Below, piece by piece: positions 1 through 8,984 of a stretch of DNA of 64,000 nucleotides. Each line of letters begins with the position of its first letter. The stretch's first letter is position 1. Source of the DNA: Gottfriedia endophytica (GTDB lineage Bacteria > Bacillota > Bacilli > Bacillales > Bacillaceae_G); the NCBI RefSeq assembly GCF_017814275.1, contig NZ_JAGIYQ010000005.1, forward strand, positions 298,562-362,561. Reading direction: 5' to 3'. Below the pieces are notes generated by a model. The model was given only the letters and a program-made list of their open reading frames with translations, was not told the DNA's origin and did no database searches. Both the position numbers and the translations under genes were made by a program.

Positions 1-393
1 AAACTAAACTATTTCAATCAGATTGATTCACAAAATCCAGAAAAGGATTTATATAGATTTCTACAATTAATTATCGATACTTTCCAAAAAAGTGAGCAGT
101 TAAAGTTTTGGTTACGTATGACGTTTTTTCCACCTGCACATCTAGGAGAAGCAATTGAAAAGGAAGTAAACGATATTGAGGAGAAAGTTCAAGCGATACT
201 CGAAAATAAATTTCAAGATTGGATCGATACGAAAGTAATTGTCGCTGATGTAGCAAAAACACCGACCCTTGCTTTCTTAGGTATAGTCGATTCCCTTTTG
301 GTGGAGCTTGTATACGTTAATGATGAGAAAAAGCTAAAAGATAAATTCGAAGCATCTTGGAAAGTGTTTTGGAGAGGTATTTCACATCAATGA
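1..393 (+). CDS. TetR/AcrR-family regulator, C-terminal part (cut by window edge)
   Basis: The frame is open from base 1, so the true start and the N-terminal helix-turn-helix lie outside the window. About 130 residues remain, all helical and rich in E, K and aromatic residues, as in the ligand-binding half of TetR proteins. The stop lies 25 bases before the start of an MFS drug exporter on the same strand, with a GAAAGAGGTG ribosome site between them. The usual arrangement is a repressor controlling its adjacent exporter. The family assignment is inferred from the fold-like pattern and the neighbour, because the DNA-binding domain is not visible. Confidence 0.6.
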   Translation, partial: KLNYFNQIDSQNPEKDLYRFLQLIIDTFQKSEQLKFWLRMTFFPPAHLGEAIEKEVNDIEEKVQAILENKFQDWIDTKVIVADVAKTPTLAFLGIVDSLLVELVYVNDEKKLKDKFEASWKVFWRGISHQ

Positions 394-418
394 TTCTTTC
401 AGAAAGAGGTGTTGATAC

Positions 419-1621
419 ATGAAAAAAACAATAAAAGAACAAAAGACTATATTAATTATTCTTCTAAGTAATCTATTTATTCCGTTCCTTGGAATTGGTC
501 TCATTGTGCCTGTTATGCCATCTTTTATGAGTATGATGAATTTATCAGGAGAAACGATGGGTTATCTTATGGCTGTCTTTGCGGTAGCGCAACTACTTAT
601 ATCACCAATTGCAGGTCGCTGGGTTGACCTTTACGGTAGAAAAAAAATCATCATTATCGGTTTATTCCTTTTTGGAATTTCAGAACTGATCTTTGGTTTA
701 GGTACGAATGTATCCATGCTTTATCTAGCAAGAATTTTAGGTGGAATTAGTGCAGCCTTTATTATGCCCGGTGTTACTGCATATGTTTCAGATATCACAT
801 CAGTTCAGGAACGTCCAAAAGTGATGGGATATGTTTCAGCCTCTATCAGTACTGGCTTTATTATCGGACCTGGGATAGGTGGTTTTATTGCAGAATATGG
901 TGTACGCATGCCATTTTTCTTTGCAGCCGCTATTGCGTTACTAGCTTGCATTTCATCGATATTTATTTTAAAAGAGCCACTAACAAAAACACAGCTCGCA
1001 GAAATATCTGCTAACACTAAGCAAACAAGCTTTATTGGTGATTTAAAAAGATCGCTAAATCCCCGTTACTTTATTGCTTTTGTGATTGTTTTTGTACTCG
1101 CTTTTGGTTTATCAGCATATGAAACTGTTTTTAGTCTATTTACTGATCATAAATTCGGTTTCACTCCTCAGGACATTGCAACTATTATTACGATCAGTGG
1201 AATCTTCGGTGTGGTTGTACAAGTATTTATGTTTGGTAAATTAGTTGAAATACTTGGTGAAAAGAAATTGATTCAATTTTGTTTAATTGTAGGTGTAATA
1301 TTTGCGGTAGCATCTACCTTCATCTCTAGCTATCTAGCAGTACTGGTAGTAACTTGCTTCATCTTCCTTGCATTTGACTTACTTCGTCCAGCATTAACGA
1401 CATTTTTATCAAAATCTGCTGGAAATGAGCAAGGATTTGTTGCAGGAATGAATTCTACCTATACGAGCTTAGGGACTATCGTCGGCCCAACAATTGGCGG
1501 AGTATTATTTGATATAAACATAGATTACCCTTATCTTTTTGCTGCCATCATTATGATCATTGGCCTCGGTATCACAACAATATGGAGAGAAAAACAATTA
1601 GTAGAAAGTATAGCGGGATAA
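419..1621 (+). CDS. MFS multidrug efflux transporter, Bmr/Blt/NorA type
   Basis: A 400-residue protein with about twelve hydrophobic segments, the usual size of 12-TM drug:proton antiporters. The N-terminal half closely follows Bmr/Blt of B. subtilis. It has the loop motif GRWVDLYGRKK between TM2 and TM3, LGGISAAFIMPGVTAYVSD around TM4, and the antiporter motif C (STGFIIGPGIGGF) in TM5 near residues 143-155. It should export cationic drugs and dyes across the membrane. It lies directly behind a TetR-type gene, so ligand-responsive induction is likely. A hairpin and T-run follow the stop. The substrate cannot be read from the sequence. Confidence 0.9.
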   Translation: MKKTIKEQKTILIILLSNLFIPFLGIGLIVPVMPSFMSMMNLSGETMGYLMAVFAVAQLLISPIAGRWVDLYGRKKIIIIGLFLFGISELIFGLGTNVSMLYLARILGGISAAFIMPGVTAYVSDITSVQERPKVMGYVSASISTGFIIGPGIGGFIAEYGVRMPFFFAAAIALLACISSIFILKEPLTKTQLAEISANTKQTSFIGDLKRSLNPRYFIAFVIVFVLAFGLSAYETVFSLFTDHKFGFTPQDIATIITISGIFGVVVQVFMFGKLVEILGEKKLIQFCLIVGVIFAVASTFISSYLAVLVVTCFIFLAFDLLRPALTTFLSKSAGNEQGFVAGMNSTYTSLGTIVGPTIGGVLFDINIDYPYLFAAIIMIIGLGITTIWREKQLVESIAG

Positions 1622-1624
1622 TTA

Positions 1625-1658
1625 AACCAACCAAAAACTTATTTGGTTGGTTTTTTGT
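1625..1658 (+). terminator. Rho-independent terminator after the MFS gene
   Basis: The inverted repeat AACCAACCAAAAA...TTTGGTTGGTT is followed by a T-run, four bases after the stop codon. Confidence 0.85.
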
Positions 1659-1755
1659 CCACTCAAAAAGGACAAGTAATATAAACACATTACTTGTTCT
1701 AAAAACTTTCTATTAGACTAGTACTAGCATTTGAAGAGATCCTTTTCCTAGGCTT

Positions 1756-1971
1756 TTACTCTTCTTTTTTATAGAAACGTTCTCCTGTATCAGGATTATA
1801 ATAAACTCTTGTTTTCTCACCTGTAACTGGATCAAGATTTACCTCTTCTGTTCGCTCAAATCCTTTTGGAATGTCCACACCGTGATTCCGGTTAAACCGT
1901 TTATCATAGATAAAGTATCCAAGTAAAATGAAGATTAAAGCTGCTAAAGCTTCGATAGCAAAAATTATCAC
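1756..1971 (-). CDS. Small single-pass membrane protein
   Basis: 71 residues. The N-terminal 22 residues form one transmembrane helix (IIFAIEALAALIFILLGYFI). A short charged cytoplasmic tail follows with the pattern LDPVTGEKTRVYYNPDTGER, which looks like a repeated D-P-x-TGE turn. The ATG overlaps the stop of the upstream UPF0145 gene by four bases, so the pair is translationally coupled and probably acts together. No family function is recognised. Confidence 0.7.
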   Translation of the reverse strand: MIIFAIEALAALIFILLGYFIYDKRFNRNHGVDIPKGFERTEEVNLDPVTGEKTRVYYNPDTGERFYKKEE

Positions 1972-2297
1972 GATAATTTCTCAACAACAACTGCTGTTCC
2001 ATATGCTACAATTTCACTCATGTTTTGGCCAATTTCACCTGAGTCATATCGCATCATGATAATCGCATTTGCATTCATTTCACTTGCGTTTTTGATCATT
2101 CGATCCAATGCTTCTTTCCTTGCGTCCTCTAGCATAGCTGTGTATTGTTTAATTTCTCCACCTACAAGGCTCTTTAAACCAGCTAGGATATCCCCACCTA
2201 GTCCTCTACTTCTTACAATTACCCCAAAAACAGGTCCTTTTACCTCAACAACTTTATAACCTTCAATTTTTTCTGTAGTTACCGCTAACATATTCAT
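1968..2297 (-). CDS. UPF0145 / YbjQ-family protein
   Basis: 109 residues matching the YbjQ (UPF0145) family along its whole length: VTTEKIEGYKVVEVKGPVFG at the start, RSRGLGGDILAGLKSLVGGE in the middle, and AREEALDRM-like and NANAIIMMRYD segments behind. Members form pentameric beta-rich assemblies, and some are annotated as possible heavy-metal-binding proteins, but the cellular role is not settled. It heads a two-gene unit with the small membrane protein that follows. Confidence 0.9.
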   Translation of the reverse strand: MNMLAVTTEKIEGYKVVEVKGPVFGVIVRSRGLGGDILAGLKSLVGGEIKQYTAMLEDARKEALDRMIKNASEMNANAIIMMRYDSGEIGQNMSEIVAYGTAVVVEKLS

Positions 2298-2440
2298 CCC
2301 CCTGACTTTACTTTTTAATTTTTAATTTCCCTCAAATTAAACTCTTAAAAATACTAACTATAAATATATATTACATTAAATAGTAAAGAATCCTTCTTTT
2401 TATGAACTATCCTGATATAAAAAAACTTCCTTTTCATTAT

Positions 2441-3427
2441 TTACTTAAATGCTGGAATTACATACTTTCCAAATAACTCCATGGATGATAGTACTTTATG
2501 ATGCTCTAATCCTCCAAAATTCAATACTGCCATCAAGTTCGTAACACCTATTTCTTGGTAGGATTGAATTTGTTTAATAACTTCATCAGGACTTCCGATT
2601 ATTGGATTAAGATTCTTTTTAAGGACTTCATATGAAATATTTTTCCCACTCACTGTATTCATAAATAATTGATATGGACCTTTTGCATTTGCTTCCGCTT
2701 CTGCCAGTGTTTCACCAACATGAACATGGAAGGCAACAGGAATATCTAATTGTTCTGGATTACCATGACCAGCTTTCTGATATTCATTTTTATATGTCTC
2801 AATCAGTTTAGCTAACTCATCTTTTGATTTACCAAATCCAAGTGCCATGATATTACTCCCCATATTCGCTAGATGGGTTGCACCTTTTTCACTAGAGGTT
2901 GCAATCCAGTTAGGAGGAAATGGAGTTTGAATTGGTTGAACACTTAGCTTGATATCTTCATATTGAAAAAAGTTCCCTTGATGAGAAAAGTGCTTTCCTG
3001 ACCATGCCTTACGTAACACTTCTAAAGACTCATTAAATCGTTGCGCTTTATCCTCTAATGAAATATGATAACCTTCAAATTCCTTCTGACTATATCCACT
3101 ACCTAATCCCAAATCTAATCTCCCATTTGATAATAGATCTACAACCGCATAATCCTCAGCAATTCGTAAAGGATTATGTAGTGGAAGTACTGAGACACCT
3201 ACCCCTAGTCGAATTCTATTTGTCCTTTGAGATAAAGCTGATAACAAAACTGCTGGGGAAGGACAAATCCCAAAATCTGCGAAATGATGCTCTGTAAACC
3301 AAACTCCATCAAAATTCATTTCTTCAGCCCGAACAGTTTGTTCCATTACCTCATCATAGAATTGTTTAGGCGTTCGAGATAATTGATTTGGATAGTTGTC
3401 AAATATCGTTAATGTACTAAATTTCAT
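2441..3427 (-). CDS. LLM-class (luciferase-like) flavin-dependent monooxygenase
   Basis: 328 residues with the bacterial luciferase TIM-barrel pattern. Near residue 44 is GVWFTEHHFADFGICPSP, then TNRIRLGVGVSVLPLHNPLRIAEDYA and LSNGRLDLGLGSGYSQKEF, the F420/FMN-binding part of the family. It should use reduced flavin and oxygen, but the substrate is unknown. It stands alone, with AT-rich intergenic DNA on both sides. Confidence 0.88.
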   Translation of the reverse strand: MKFSTLTIFDNYPNQLSRTPKQFYDEVMEQTVRAEEMNFDGVWFTEHHFADFGICPSPAVLLSALSQRTNRIRLGVGVSVLPLHNPLRIAEDYAVVDLLSNGRLDLGLGSGYSQKEFEGYHISLEDKAQRFNESLEVLRKAWSGKHFSHQGNFFQYEDIKLSVQPIQTPFPPNWIATSSEKGATHLANMGSNIMALGFGKSKDELAKLIETYKNEYQKAGHGNPEQLDIPVAFHVHVGETLAEAEANAKGPYQLFMNTVSGKNISYEVLKKNLNPIIGSPDEVIKQIQSYQEIGVTNLMAVLNFGGLEHHKVLSSMELFGKYVIPAFK

Positions 3428-3513
3428 ATAATCTCACTCCAAGAAAATTTATTTAACTGCTTTGCTTTACTTATAGACTACAAAAAATCATAATAATAAC
3501 TTGGTTAAAAAAT

Positions 3514-3801
3514 CTATTTTTCATACTCTACCAAAAAATTAGTGATTTCTAAATCATAATTCATTCCATAAACTTCTTTTATTGCTTTAATCTTTTCAAG
3601 ACTCTCCTGATCAAAAACAGCTTTGTTTTCAAATGCACGCAGAACAATTATTTCAATAAGATTTCCTAGTGAAATATCATGATACTCTGCCATTGCTTTT
3701 AAAACTTTTACCATCCTTTTTTCCATCCTCATGCCAGTTTGCACGCGCTCAAGTTTAATATTTTTATCTTTCTCAGTAATTTGATCGTTTTGTTGTTTCA
3801 T
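3514..3801 (-). CDS. Small helical protein, possible ribbon-helix-helix fold
   Basis: I start this at ATG 3801 because AAAGGATGG stands in ribosome-site position there. The upstream extension to 3867 is hydrophobic and lacks a site. The 95-residue product has a charged N-terminus and a central piece, MRMEKRMVKVLKAMAEYHDISLGNLIEIIVLRAF, that resembles the strand-helix-helix of small DNA-binding proteins. No family could be assigned. A terminator-like hairpin lies further downstream on the other side of the sedolisin gene. Confidence 0.55.
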   Translation of the reverse strand: MKQQNDQITEKDKNIKLERVQTGMRMEKRMVKVLKAMAEYHDISLGNLIEIIVLRAFENKAVFDQESLEKIKAIKEVYGMNYDLEITNFLVEYEK

Positions 3802-4036
3802 AAGATACCATCCTTTATATAGAAACTTTAAAATTGTTATCTTTATAACATTGTACCAATATAACATTACAACATTTTTATTTCAATTATTTTTACTATG
3901 AATTGAATAGTCAGACATCTTTGGAAACCTCACTATGGAAATTAAACTTACTAAAAATGTCATGTTAATATAAAATGTCTAATTGTTTCAGTTTTATAAA
4001 AGTAACTAGCTTTAAGGATTCCCAAAAACAAAAAAA

Positions 4037-4067
4037 ACAGAAAAACCAACATTCTGGTTTCTCTGTT
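4037..4067 (-). terminator. Terminator of the sedolisin gene
   Basis: The hairpin AACAGAAAAACCA/GGTTTCTCTGTT has an A-run on the plus strand, which reads as a T-run on the minus strand. It belongs to a family of at least four similar hairpins in this window (also near 7052, 11503 and 12053). Confidence 0.7.
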
Positions 4068-4141
4068 TCTCAATTTATACTTTATTCACCATTTATTTCT
4101 CTAGCTTAAATACTATACGATTTAAATATAATGCCAGAAGA

Positions 4142-5836
4142 TTAATTCATATCACGAATTAAGTTATAAACATCAGGTGTACCAATACCTGAAGCCATAT
4201 CATAACCAGCTGTTGCTGGATAGTACAAGTTAGTTCCAGTCGTTACGTCATGATACGCTGGATATAGTTGTGTCGTATTAAAAGCTTTATACAAGGTTGG
4301 ATTCGCTTGACCAAGGTTAGCTTTGCCAGTCGCTGCCGCATATTGATTATTAAGTGCAGCAATTCCCGCCCATAATGGTGCAGCAGCTGATGTACCTCCA
4401 ACTACAGTCCAAGAACCTTGGCTATAGATTGAGTAACCAGTGCTTGGATCAGCATCTGCGGATACATCCGGAACTTGACGTTTACCGTTCGAATAACTAT
4501 TTTGTACACCAGGGCCTGACTGCCACGAAGGCATTGCATATACTTTAGATAAACCTCCGCCCCCGCCTGTTCTGTTTGTTTTGTTGCTCCAAATTGATTC
4601 AGAGCTATAAGTAGAATTGCTAAGAGTTAGGTGAGTACCTCCAACTCCAGTCACGTATGGATCATTTGCAGGACTGTCTACTTCTAATGTTCTACCGCCA
4701 GAATCGTAGGCACCATTGTCACCAGCCGCAGCAAAAATACTTTGTCCTTGTGCAGCAAATTGTTGGAAAATCGTATGCAAGCTATTCATAGTTGCACTTG
4801 AACTATGTTGCTCACCTATTCCCCAGCTTACGGAAATTGATTTTGCTGTATTATCCGTAGCGATTTTTTGATAAGTATCGATTAATCCTTGATCCGTATT
4901 TGGTCCCTCATATACGACCACTTGGGCTTTTGGAGCAATCGCATTGATTACTTCAATATCCAGTTCTACTTCTACTTCGCCGCTACCAGCAGCACCGCTA
5001 TAACCATCAACATATATATTCGTTGGTGCAGGGCTTCCAAGGCCATAGTTATTGCTATAAGTAGTAATGTTCGAAGCTTTATAACCATCTAGCTCCATGA
5101 CTGCTACGGTTTGACCAGCTCCCGTGTAGCCTGAACTTGCCAGTGGATTGATATCATAAGCACCTTTCAATTCAGCTGGTGTATATCCACCTGCAGGACC
5201 GCTACCCACATTTGGTGTAACAGCTGCAGGGTTAGTTAATGGTTTACTGATTCTTGGATGAGTATAATGTCCTTCATTATTCAAACCTTCAATATCAGTG
5301 ATTACTCCAGAAAATTCTGCAGGGATGCTAGGTGCTGTGTCATTTGAATAGTAGACTTCGCCCTTTGCATTTTTATAATTATTAATTGTTATACCAAATG
5401 TATCTTCCATCTGACCAATTGTACCGCTAATGGTAACAAACGCATTATTCGGTGAAATATTTTGCACTTCAAAGCCTTTACTTGTTAAAAAGTTCTTAAC
5501 GTTGTCTACTGTTTCATCAGTTGCTCCGTATTGGCTTTTGAATTCCTCAGGAGTTATATAATGCTTATAGTTCGGGGATGAAGGGTCGTTTAGACTAGCA
5601 ATAAAATTGTCTAGTTTATCACTGTTTCTTAATTGAAGAGCAACCGTTAATGAAGCAACTGTATTACGACTTGTATGGCCAACTAAGGTGCCGTGCTTTG
5701 CAGCCATTGGATCCGCTTTAGTAAGTTGAACTTTGCTAGGCGACGCGGCAAAGCTTGAACCTCCAGACATATACACCGTCAAACTTATCAATGAAGCAAC
5801 TGTTGGTACTAATAATTTTCTTTTAGCTTTTTTCAT
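4142..5836 (-). CDS. Secreted sedolisin (S53) serine-carboxyl protease, kumamolisin type
   Basis: I chose ATG 5836 over the upstream ATG 5860 because GGAGAGG stands 6-7 bases before it, giving 564 residues. A signal peptide (KKAKRKLL, then a hydrophobic stretch, cut near SFAAS) is followed by a pro-domain of about 180 residues. The catalytic domain is complete by motif. EVELD carries the Glu and Asp of the triad (about residues 291-295 from this start). AAAGDNGAYD carries the oxyanion Asp (about 370). GGTSAAAPLWAG carries the nucleophilic Ser (about 482). The C-terminal calcium site is HDVTTGTN plus GYDMASGIGTPD. The enzyme is expected to be a self-processing, acid-active extracellular endopeptidase. 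The long 5' leader contains a probable c-di-GMP riboswitch. Confidence 0.93.
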   Translation of the reverse strand: MKKAKRKLLVPTVASLISLTVYMSGGSSFAASPSKVQLTKADPMAAKHGTLVGHTSRNTVASLTVALQLRNSDKLDNFIASLNDPSSPNYKHYITPEEFKSQYGATDETVDNVKNFLTSKGFEVQNISPNNAFVTISGTIGQMEDTFGITINNYKNAKGEVYYSNDTAPSIPAEFSGVITDIEGLNNEGHYTHPRISKPLTNPAAVTPNVGSGPAGGYTPAELKGAYDINPLASSGYTGAGQTVAVMELDGYKASNITTYSNNYGLGSPAPTNIYVDGYSGAAGSGEVEVELDIEVINAIAPKAQVVVYEGPNTDQGLIDTYQKIATDNTAKSISVSWGIGEQHSSSATMNSLHTIFQQFAAQGQSIFAAAGDNGAYDSGGRTLEVDSPANDPYVTGVGGTHLTLSNSTYSSESIWSNKTNRTGGGGGLSKVYAMPSWQSGPGVQNSYSNGKRQVPDVSADADPSTGYSIYSQGSWTVVGGTSAAAPLWAGIAALNNQYAAATGKANLGQANPTLYKAFNTTQLYPAYHDVTTGTNLYYPATAGYDMASGIGTPDVYNLIRDMN

Positions 5837-5903
5837 CCTTTTCCTCTCCCATTTCCCCAAACAAAAAATTCTTTCACCATTGTAGAATCTTATTACCGTT
5901 TGT

Positions 5904-5990
5904 GGCGGCCCGACTACCGCGGAACTGGTGCATGCTGACAGTTCTTAAGGCACGTAGCTTTGCGTACCATCTTTCCAATGATTTTACTTT
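5904..5990 (-). promoter_or_regulatory. Probable cyclic-di-GMP-I (GEMM) riboswitch in the sedolisin leader
   Basis: On the minus strand the leader reads GTAAAATCAT-TGGAAAG-ATGG-TACGCAAAGCTACGTGCCT. This matches the GEMM-I pattern: a P1b hairpin with a GAAA-like loop, then the hallmark ACGCAAAGC and a G-CCT element. A second stem follows (AACTG...CAGTT) and ends in CGCGGTAGTCGGGCCGCC, like the GGTAGxCGGG 3' strand of the class. It ends about 70 bases before the start codon. I see no clear terminator in the expression platform, so ON or OFF action is not determined. Class I c-di-GMP riboswitches often precede secreted enzymes and adhesins. Confidence 0.72.
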
Positions 5991-6282
5991 TTTATTTGGT
6001 ATAATTTTCTGAAAACTCAGTTTTCTACCAAATCTTACTAAGTGGATTTAAAGGCGTAAATATGCTTTTTGATTTATTACATTTGTGATATACATAGGGA
6101 AATAGACCTATAAGTGTTCTTTCAAAACTATCAATTTATTTGAAAGTAGTTGCTAGAATAATGTTTTTACTTCTAATCTAAATTTAATGAAACCTTTTTA
6201 CATAAGATACAGAGTTGTATATTAAAATTTTTTAATTGATTGGTTCATCCGTCATTTCTGGTATTTTCTGAAAAATAATGAA

Positions 6283-6325
6283 AAGCCTGTATTTTTAATC
6301 ACAGTGTAATTAAAAATACAGGCTT
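6283..6325. terminator. 17-bp perfect inverted repeat in a gene-free stretch
   Basis: AAGCCTGTATTTTTAAT is repeated exactly in inverse orientation with a 9-base loop. It lies in the gene-free stretch between 5991 and 6540. It could be a bidirectional terminator for the DUF1259 gene or a relic of a small mobile element. Upstream of the riboswitch, 5995-6032 also holds an imperfect dyad (TTTGGTA...TACCAAA). I see no gene in 5991-6540. Confidence 0.5.
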
Positions 6326-6540
6326 ACTTATCAGGTTAAAAGATGATGTTTTTCTTTAATTTGATATTACGTTTTTTCCGTCTCTGCAAAGTAATTTTGT
6401 TCACTATCTGCAAAGTTAATCTCTTTGTTATACAAGGTGTTCAATAATGTAAAGATTTATCCTTCTAATATAAATCGACCTTTAAACTAAATAGAACGAT
6501 TAAATTTTACCTAATCGTTCTCGAAATCAATGTTTTCAAC

Positions 6541-6933
6541 TCACTCGATAGACTTTAAAGCTTTTCTCACTTTCTTTGCAAAAACTAATGGATCCTCAAC
6601 AGCTTCAATGTTAACGTAAATTAAATTCGGATTATCGAAAAGCCACTCATTGTGTATCGATGAAACAATTATTCCATGTTTAACAATAGAAGCGACAAAA
6701 TTCTCAACTTCTGTTTGTAAGAGTGCTACCCTACCTAGACACAATGCTTGTTTAGTCAAACTGTCTCTTGATTCAAATGAAAAAGATGAGGTTACACTGA
6801 AACGTTTTCCTAAAATTGTTGCATGTATTTCATTTCGAGTTATGGTTGCCACACATTTTCCACCAGCAAATCCCTCTTGTCCGCCGATTATTCTAGCAAA
6901 CTCTTTACAAATTAATTCCTCATTAGACACCAT
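6541..6933 (-). CDS. DUF1259 (LppY/LpqO-like) protein
   Basis: 130 residues. The C-terminal part, HNEWLFDNPNLIYVNIEAVEDPLVFAKKVRKAL, is the recognisable DUF1259 pattern, and the N-terminal half has GGKCVATITRNEIHATILGK. There is no signal peptide. Many Bacillaceae carry one or several such proteins of unknown role. A ribosome site AGGGGGAG precedes ATG 6933. It stands alone. Confidence 0.75.
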   Translation of the reverse strand: MVSNEELICKEFARIIGGQEGFAGGKCVATITRNEIHATILGKRFSVTSSFSFESRDSLTKQALCLGRVALLQTEVENFVASIVKHGIIVSSIHNEWLFDNPNLIYVNIEAVEDPLVFAKKVRKALKSIE

Positions 6934-7051
6934 CTATTCATCTCCCCCTAGTATTATTAGGATATGAATAGATGGATAGATTTGAAATGGATATGCATCT
7001 ATTTTGGGATTAAAACGATGAATGCATGTGTTATTTTGCCACTACAAAAAA

Positions 7052-7088
7052 AGAAAAACCTAAAATGAACCTTCCCCCAGGTTTTTCT
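7052..7088 (-). terminator. Terminator after pssA
   Basis: AGAAAAACCT and AGGTTTTTCT form a stem, with a T-rich run on the minus strand. The same hairpin, with the same flank (CTTCTCTTTTTAAAATTGA), recurs at 11503-11532 beside the decayed pssA copy. Confidence 0.7.
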
Positions 7089-7113
7089 GCTTCTCTTTTT
7101 AAAATTGAAAAAA

Positions 7114-7605
7114 CTAAATTTTTTTAACCCTAATCGGACTTACCATTAAGAAAGCAAGGATTAAGGTAATCCATGCATTGCTATATGAAAACATTCCCAT
7201 ACCAGCCAATGTTAATCCAGCAGCTGGAATAGGTAATCCTTTAAAATAGCCAATCGTTGGTTTAACACTAAACTTAGCTAATCTTAATGCCCCCATCGTA
7301 GGGAAAAGGATAAATGCCAAAGAAGTTAAAATTGATGGTGTTGCAATTGTATGAAATAGAAGTGCCGGAGCAACTCCGAAACTAACAATATCAGCTAAGG
7401 AATCTAATTCTACCCCAAATTCACTGTTCACTTTTAATTTTCTCGCAATCCTTCCGTCAAGAAGATCTAAAATAGCCGAAAGGAAAATAAAAATGGAGGC
7501 TGTATCTAAAAACCCACTCATATTAAAGGTAATTGAAAGAATACCGCATAATAAATTTCCGATCGTAAATAAATTGGGTATAGTTTTTACTATCTGACTG
7601 TACAA
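7114..7605 (-). CDS. pssA: CDP-diacylglycerol--serine O-phosphatidyltransferase
   Basis: The enzyme makes phosphatidylserine from CDP-diacylglycerol and serine in the membrane. The CDP-alcohol phosphotransferase signature is complete: DLLDG, then AR, G, D and D at the required spacing (D-x2-DG-x2-AR-x8-G-x3-D-x3-D), followed by a run of hydrophobic helices. The open frame begins at ATG 7638, but AGGGGGG lies five bases before a TTG at 7605, so I place the start there (163 residues). No psd gene is adjacent, although the two are often linked. Its last codons and terminator are duplicated at about 11.5-11.64 kb. Confidence 0.9.
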   Translation of the reverse strand: MYSQIVKTIPNLFTIGNLLCGILSITFNMSGFLDTASIFIFLSAILDLLDGRIARKLKVNSEFGVELDSLADIVSFGVAPALLFHTIATPSILTSLAFILFPTMGALRLAKFSVKPTIGYFKGLPIPAAGLTLAGMGMFSYSNAWITLILAFLMVSPIRVKKI

Positions 7606-7727
7606 AGTAGCCCCCCTGACTATTCCAATCCTATTCATTTTTCGTAGTATTTTCTTTTTATTCTTCCTTTATTCTTAAAAAGAACTTCTATTATTGGATA
7701 AAAATTTCTCTACGGTTTTTTGAAGAC

Positions 7728-8984
7728 TCAATGAATTAAACCAGTTCCTTGTATTTCAACATTTGATTTAATATTAAAACTAAGATTTGTATACATTTTG
7801 CTCCATGAAACCTCTTTTCTATCACCACTACCCCTAGACAAAAATCTCAATCCAAATCCAATAGGATCTATGTTTTGGTTCTTTATTTTAGTAAGCAAAA
7901 CTTCAGTCTCAGCATTAATTTTATCTTCAACTTGTTTTCTAATTACTGCAATCTCATTATCTTTAATTTCTCCAATCCCATTTATTTTTTCTTCAATGAT
8001 AGCTTTAATCTTAATAGTATAAAAAGCCCCAAGGGTTTTATTTTTAACGATAAGTTTGTATTTTGCTTTAGCTCTTTTTAAGTCAATTGCATATAAACCA
8101 TTCTTATTTCTTACTTTTAGACTTCCATTATAAATACCAGTTGTTAATAGGCGAAAGGTTTCTGATTCTTTTGGGTTTAACTCCAATAGCATTTTATTTT
8201 TGTTAAAAAGAGCCATTTGATTTACTTTTATTTTCTTTTTAGTCGCTTCAATTATTGGCATGGCTATATTTATTCCATCTTCAGTTTCTCTTCTGTAGGC
8301 ATCAAAAAGACATAAAGTATTTATGTAAGGTGATTCCATCTTACTGTATTCAAAAATTGAATTTAAGAAACTTCCCGCTACGTTTTCTTTTTGAGGTTTA
8401 AAATTAAGCACTTCAAGGATATTCGGTTTTGCAACACTAATATATGATGTCTTTTGAAAATCGGGTCTTCTTACAAAATATTCTAATATTGGTTGGATAT
8501 CACTTTTGGCTATTTTTTCTCCAATTAATATTGTTTTATTATGTCCATATACTAATTCCTTATCTATTTGAGACTTCATTTGTCTAAGGCCATCGGTAAT
8601 TGAATCTGTATTTGTTGAAAGAATGATAAAATTGGATTCCGGTGATTTTGGATCACCACTAGGAATTGCAACTTTTATCATAACATTATATTTTTTATCA
8701 GATTTCTCAGATTGATCAATACCTATTGACGTTACAAATGCTCTCTTGTCAATATCTTTAAAAGTGCAACCTGATAATAATAAAGTAACACCAGTGATAG
8801 AAAAACTTAATATTACGAGACCTGCTTTTTTTTTATTAGTACATACATCAATAAAATAACTAAGAAAAAATCTGAGATTGCACGAAAATTGAAAAATACA
8901 ATAAAATATTTTATTAAATCTATTTCCCTTATAAGTTGTAGGAAGACTGTTGTTACACAAATGAAGAAGGAAATTAATAACCAT
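7728..8984 (-). CDS. Spore germination protein, GerAC/Ger(x)C lipoprotein family
   Basis: The third gene of a germinant receptor operon. The mature part follows the GerAC family: KRAFVTSIGIDQSEKSDKKYNV near its start, then PQKENVAGSFLNSI and a C-terminal WSKMY. A lipobox LLLSGC lies at about residues 69-73 of the open frame, preceded by a normal lipoprotein signal (NKKKAGLVILSFSITGVTL). The start is a problem. The frame is open back to ATG 8984, 172 bases inside gerB, yet no ATG, GTG or TTG lies close before the signal peptide. The frame joins that of gerB by a -1 shift at an A9 run (8826-8834). See findings. Confidence 0.85.
   Translation of the reverse strand: MVINFLLHLCNNSLPTTYKGNRFNKIFYCIFQFSCNLRFFLSYFIDVCTNKKKAGLVILSFSITGVTLLLSGCTFKDIDKRAFVTSIGIDQSEKSDKKYNVMIKVAIPSGDPKSPESNFIILSTNTDSITDGLRQMKSQIDKELVYGHNKTILIGEKIAKSDIQPILEYFVRRPDFQKTSYISVAKPNILEVLNFKPQKENVAGSFLNSIFEYSKMESPYINTLCLFDAYRRETEDGINIAMPIIEATKKKIKVNQMALFNKNKMLLELNPKESETFRLLTTGIYNGSLKVRNKNGLYAIDLKRAKAKYKLIVKNKTLGAFYTIKIKAIIEEKINGIGEIKDNEIAVIRKQVEDKINAETEVLLTKIKNQNIDPIGFGLRFLSRGSGDRKEVSWSKMYTNLSFNIKSNVEIQGTGLIH

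Noticed and set aside
4142..5836. Subtilisin-type (S8) protease
   Set aside because: The Ser lies in GGTSAAAP, but the Asp/His pair of S8 is replaced by Glu/Asp in EVELD and the pro-domain is of S53 type.
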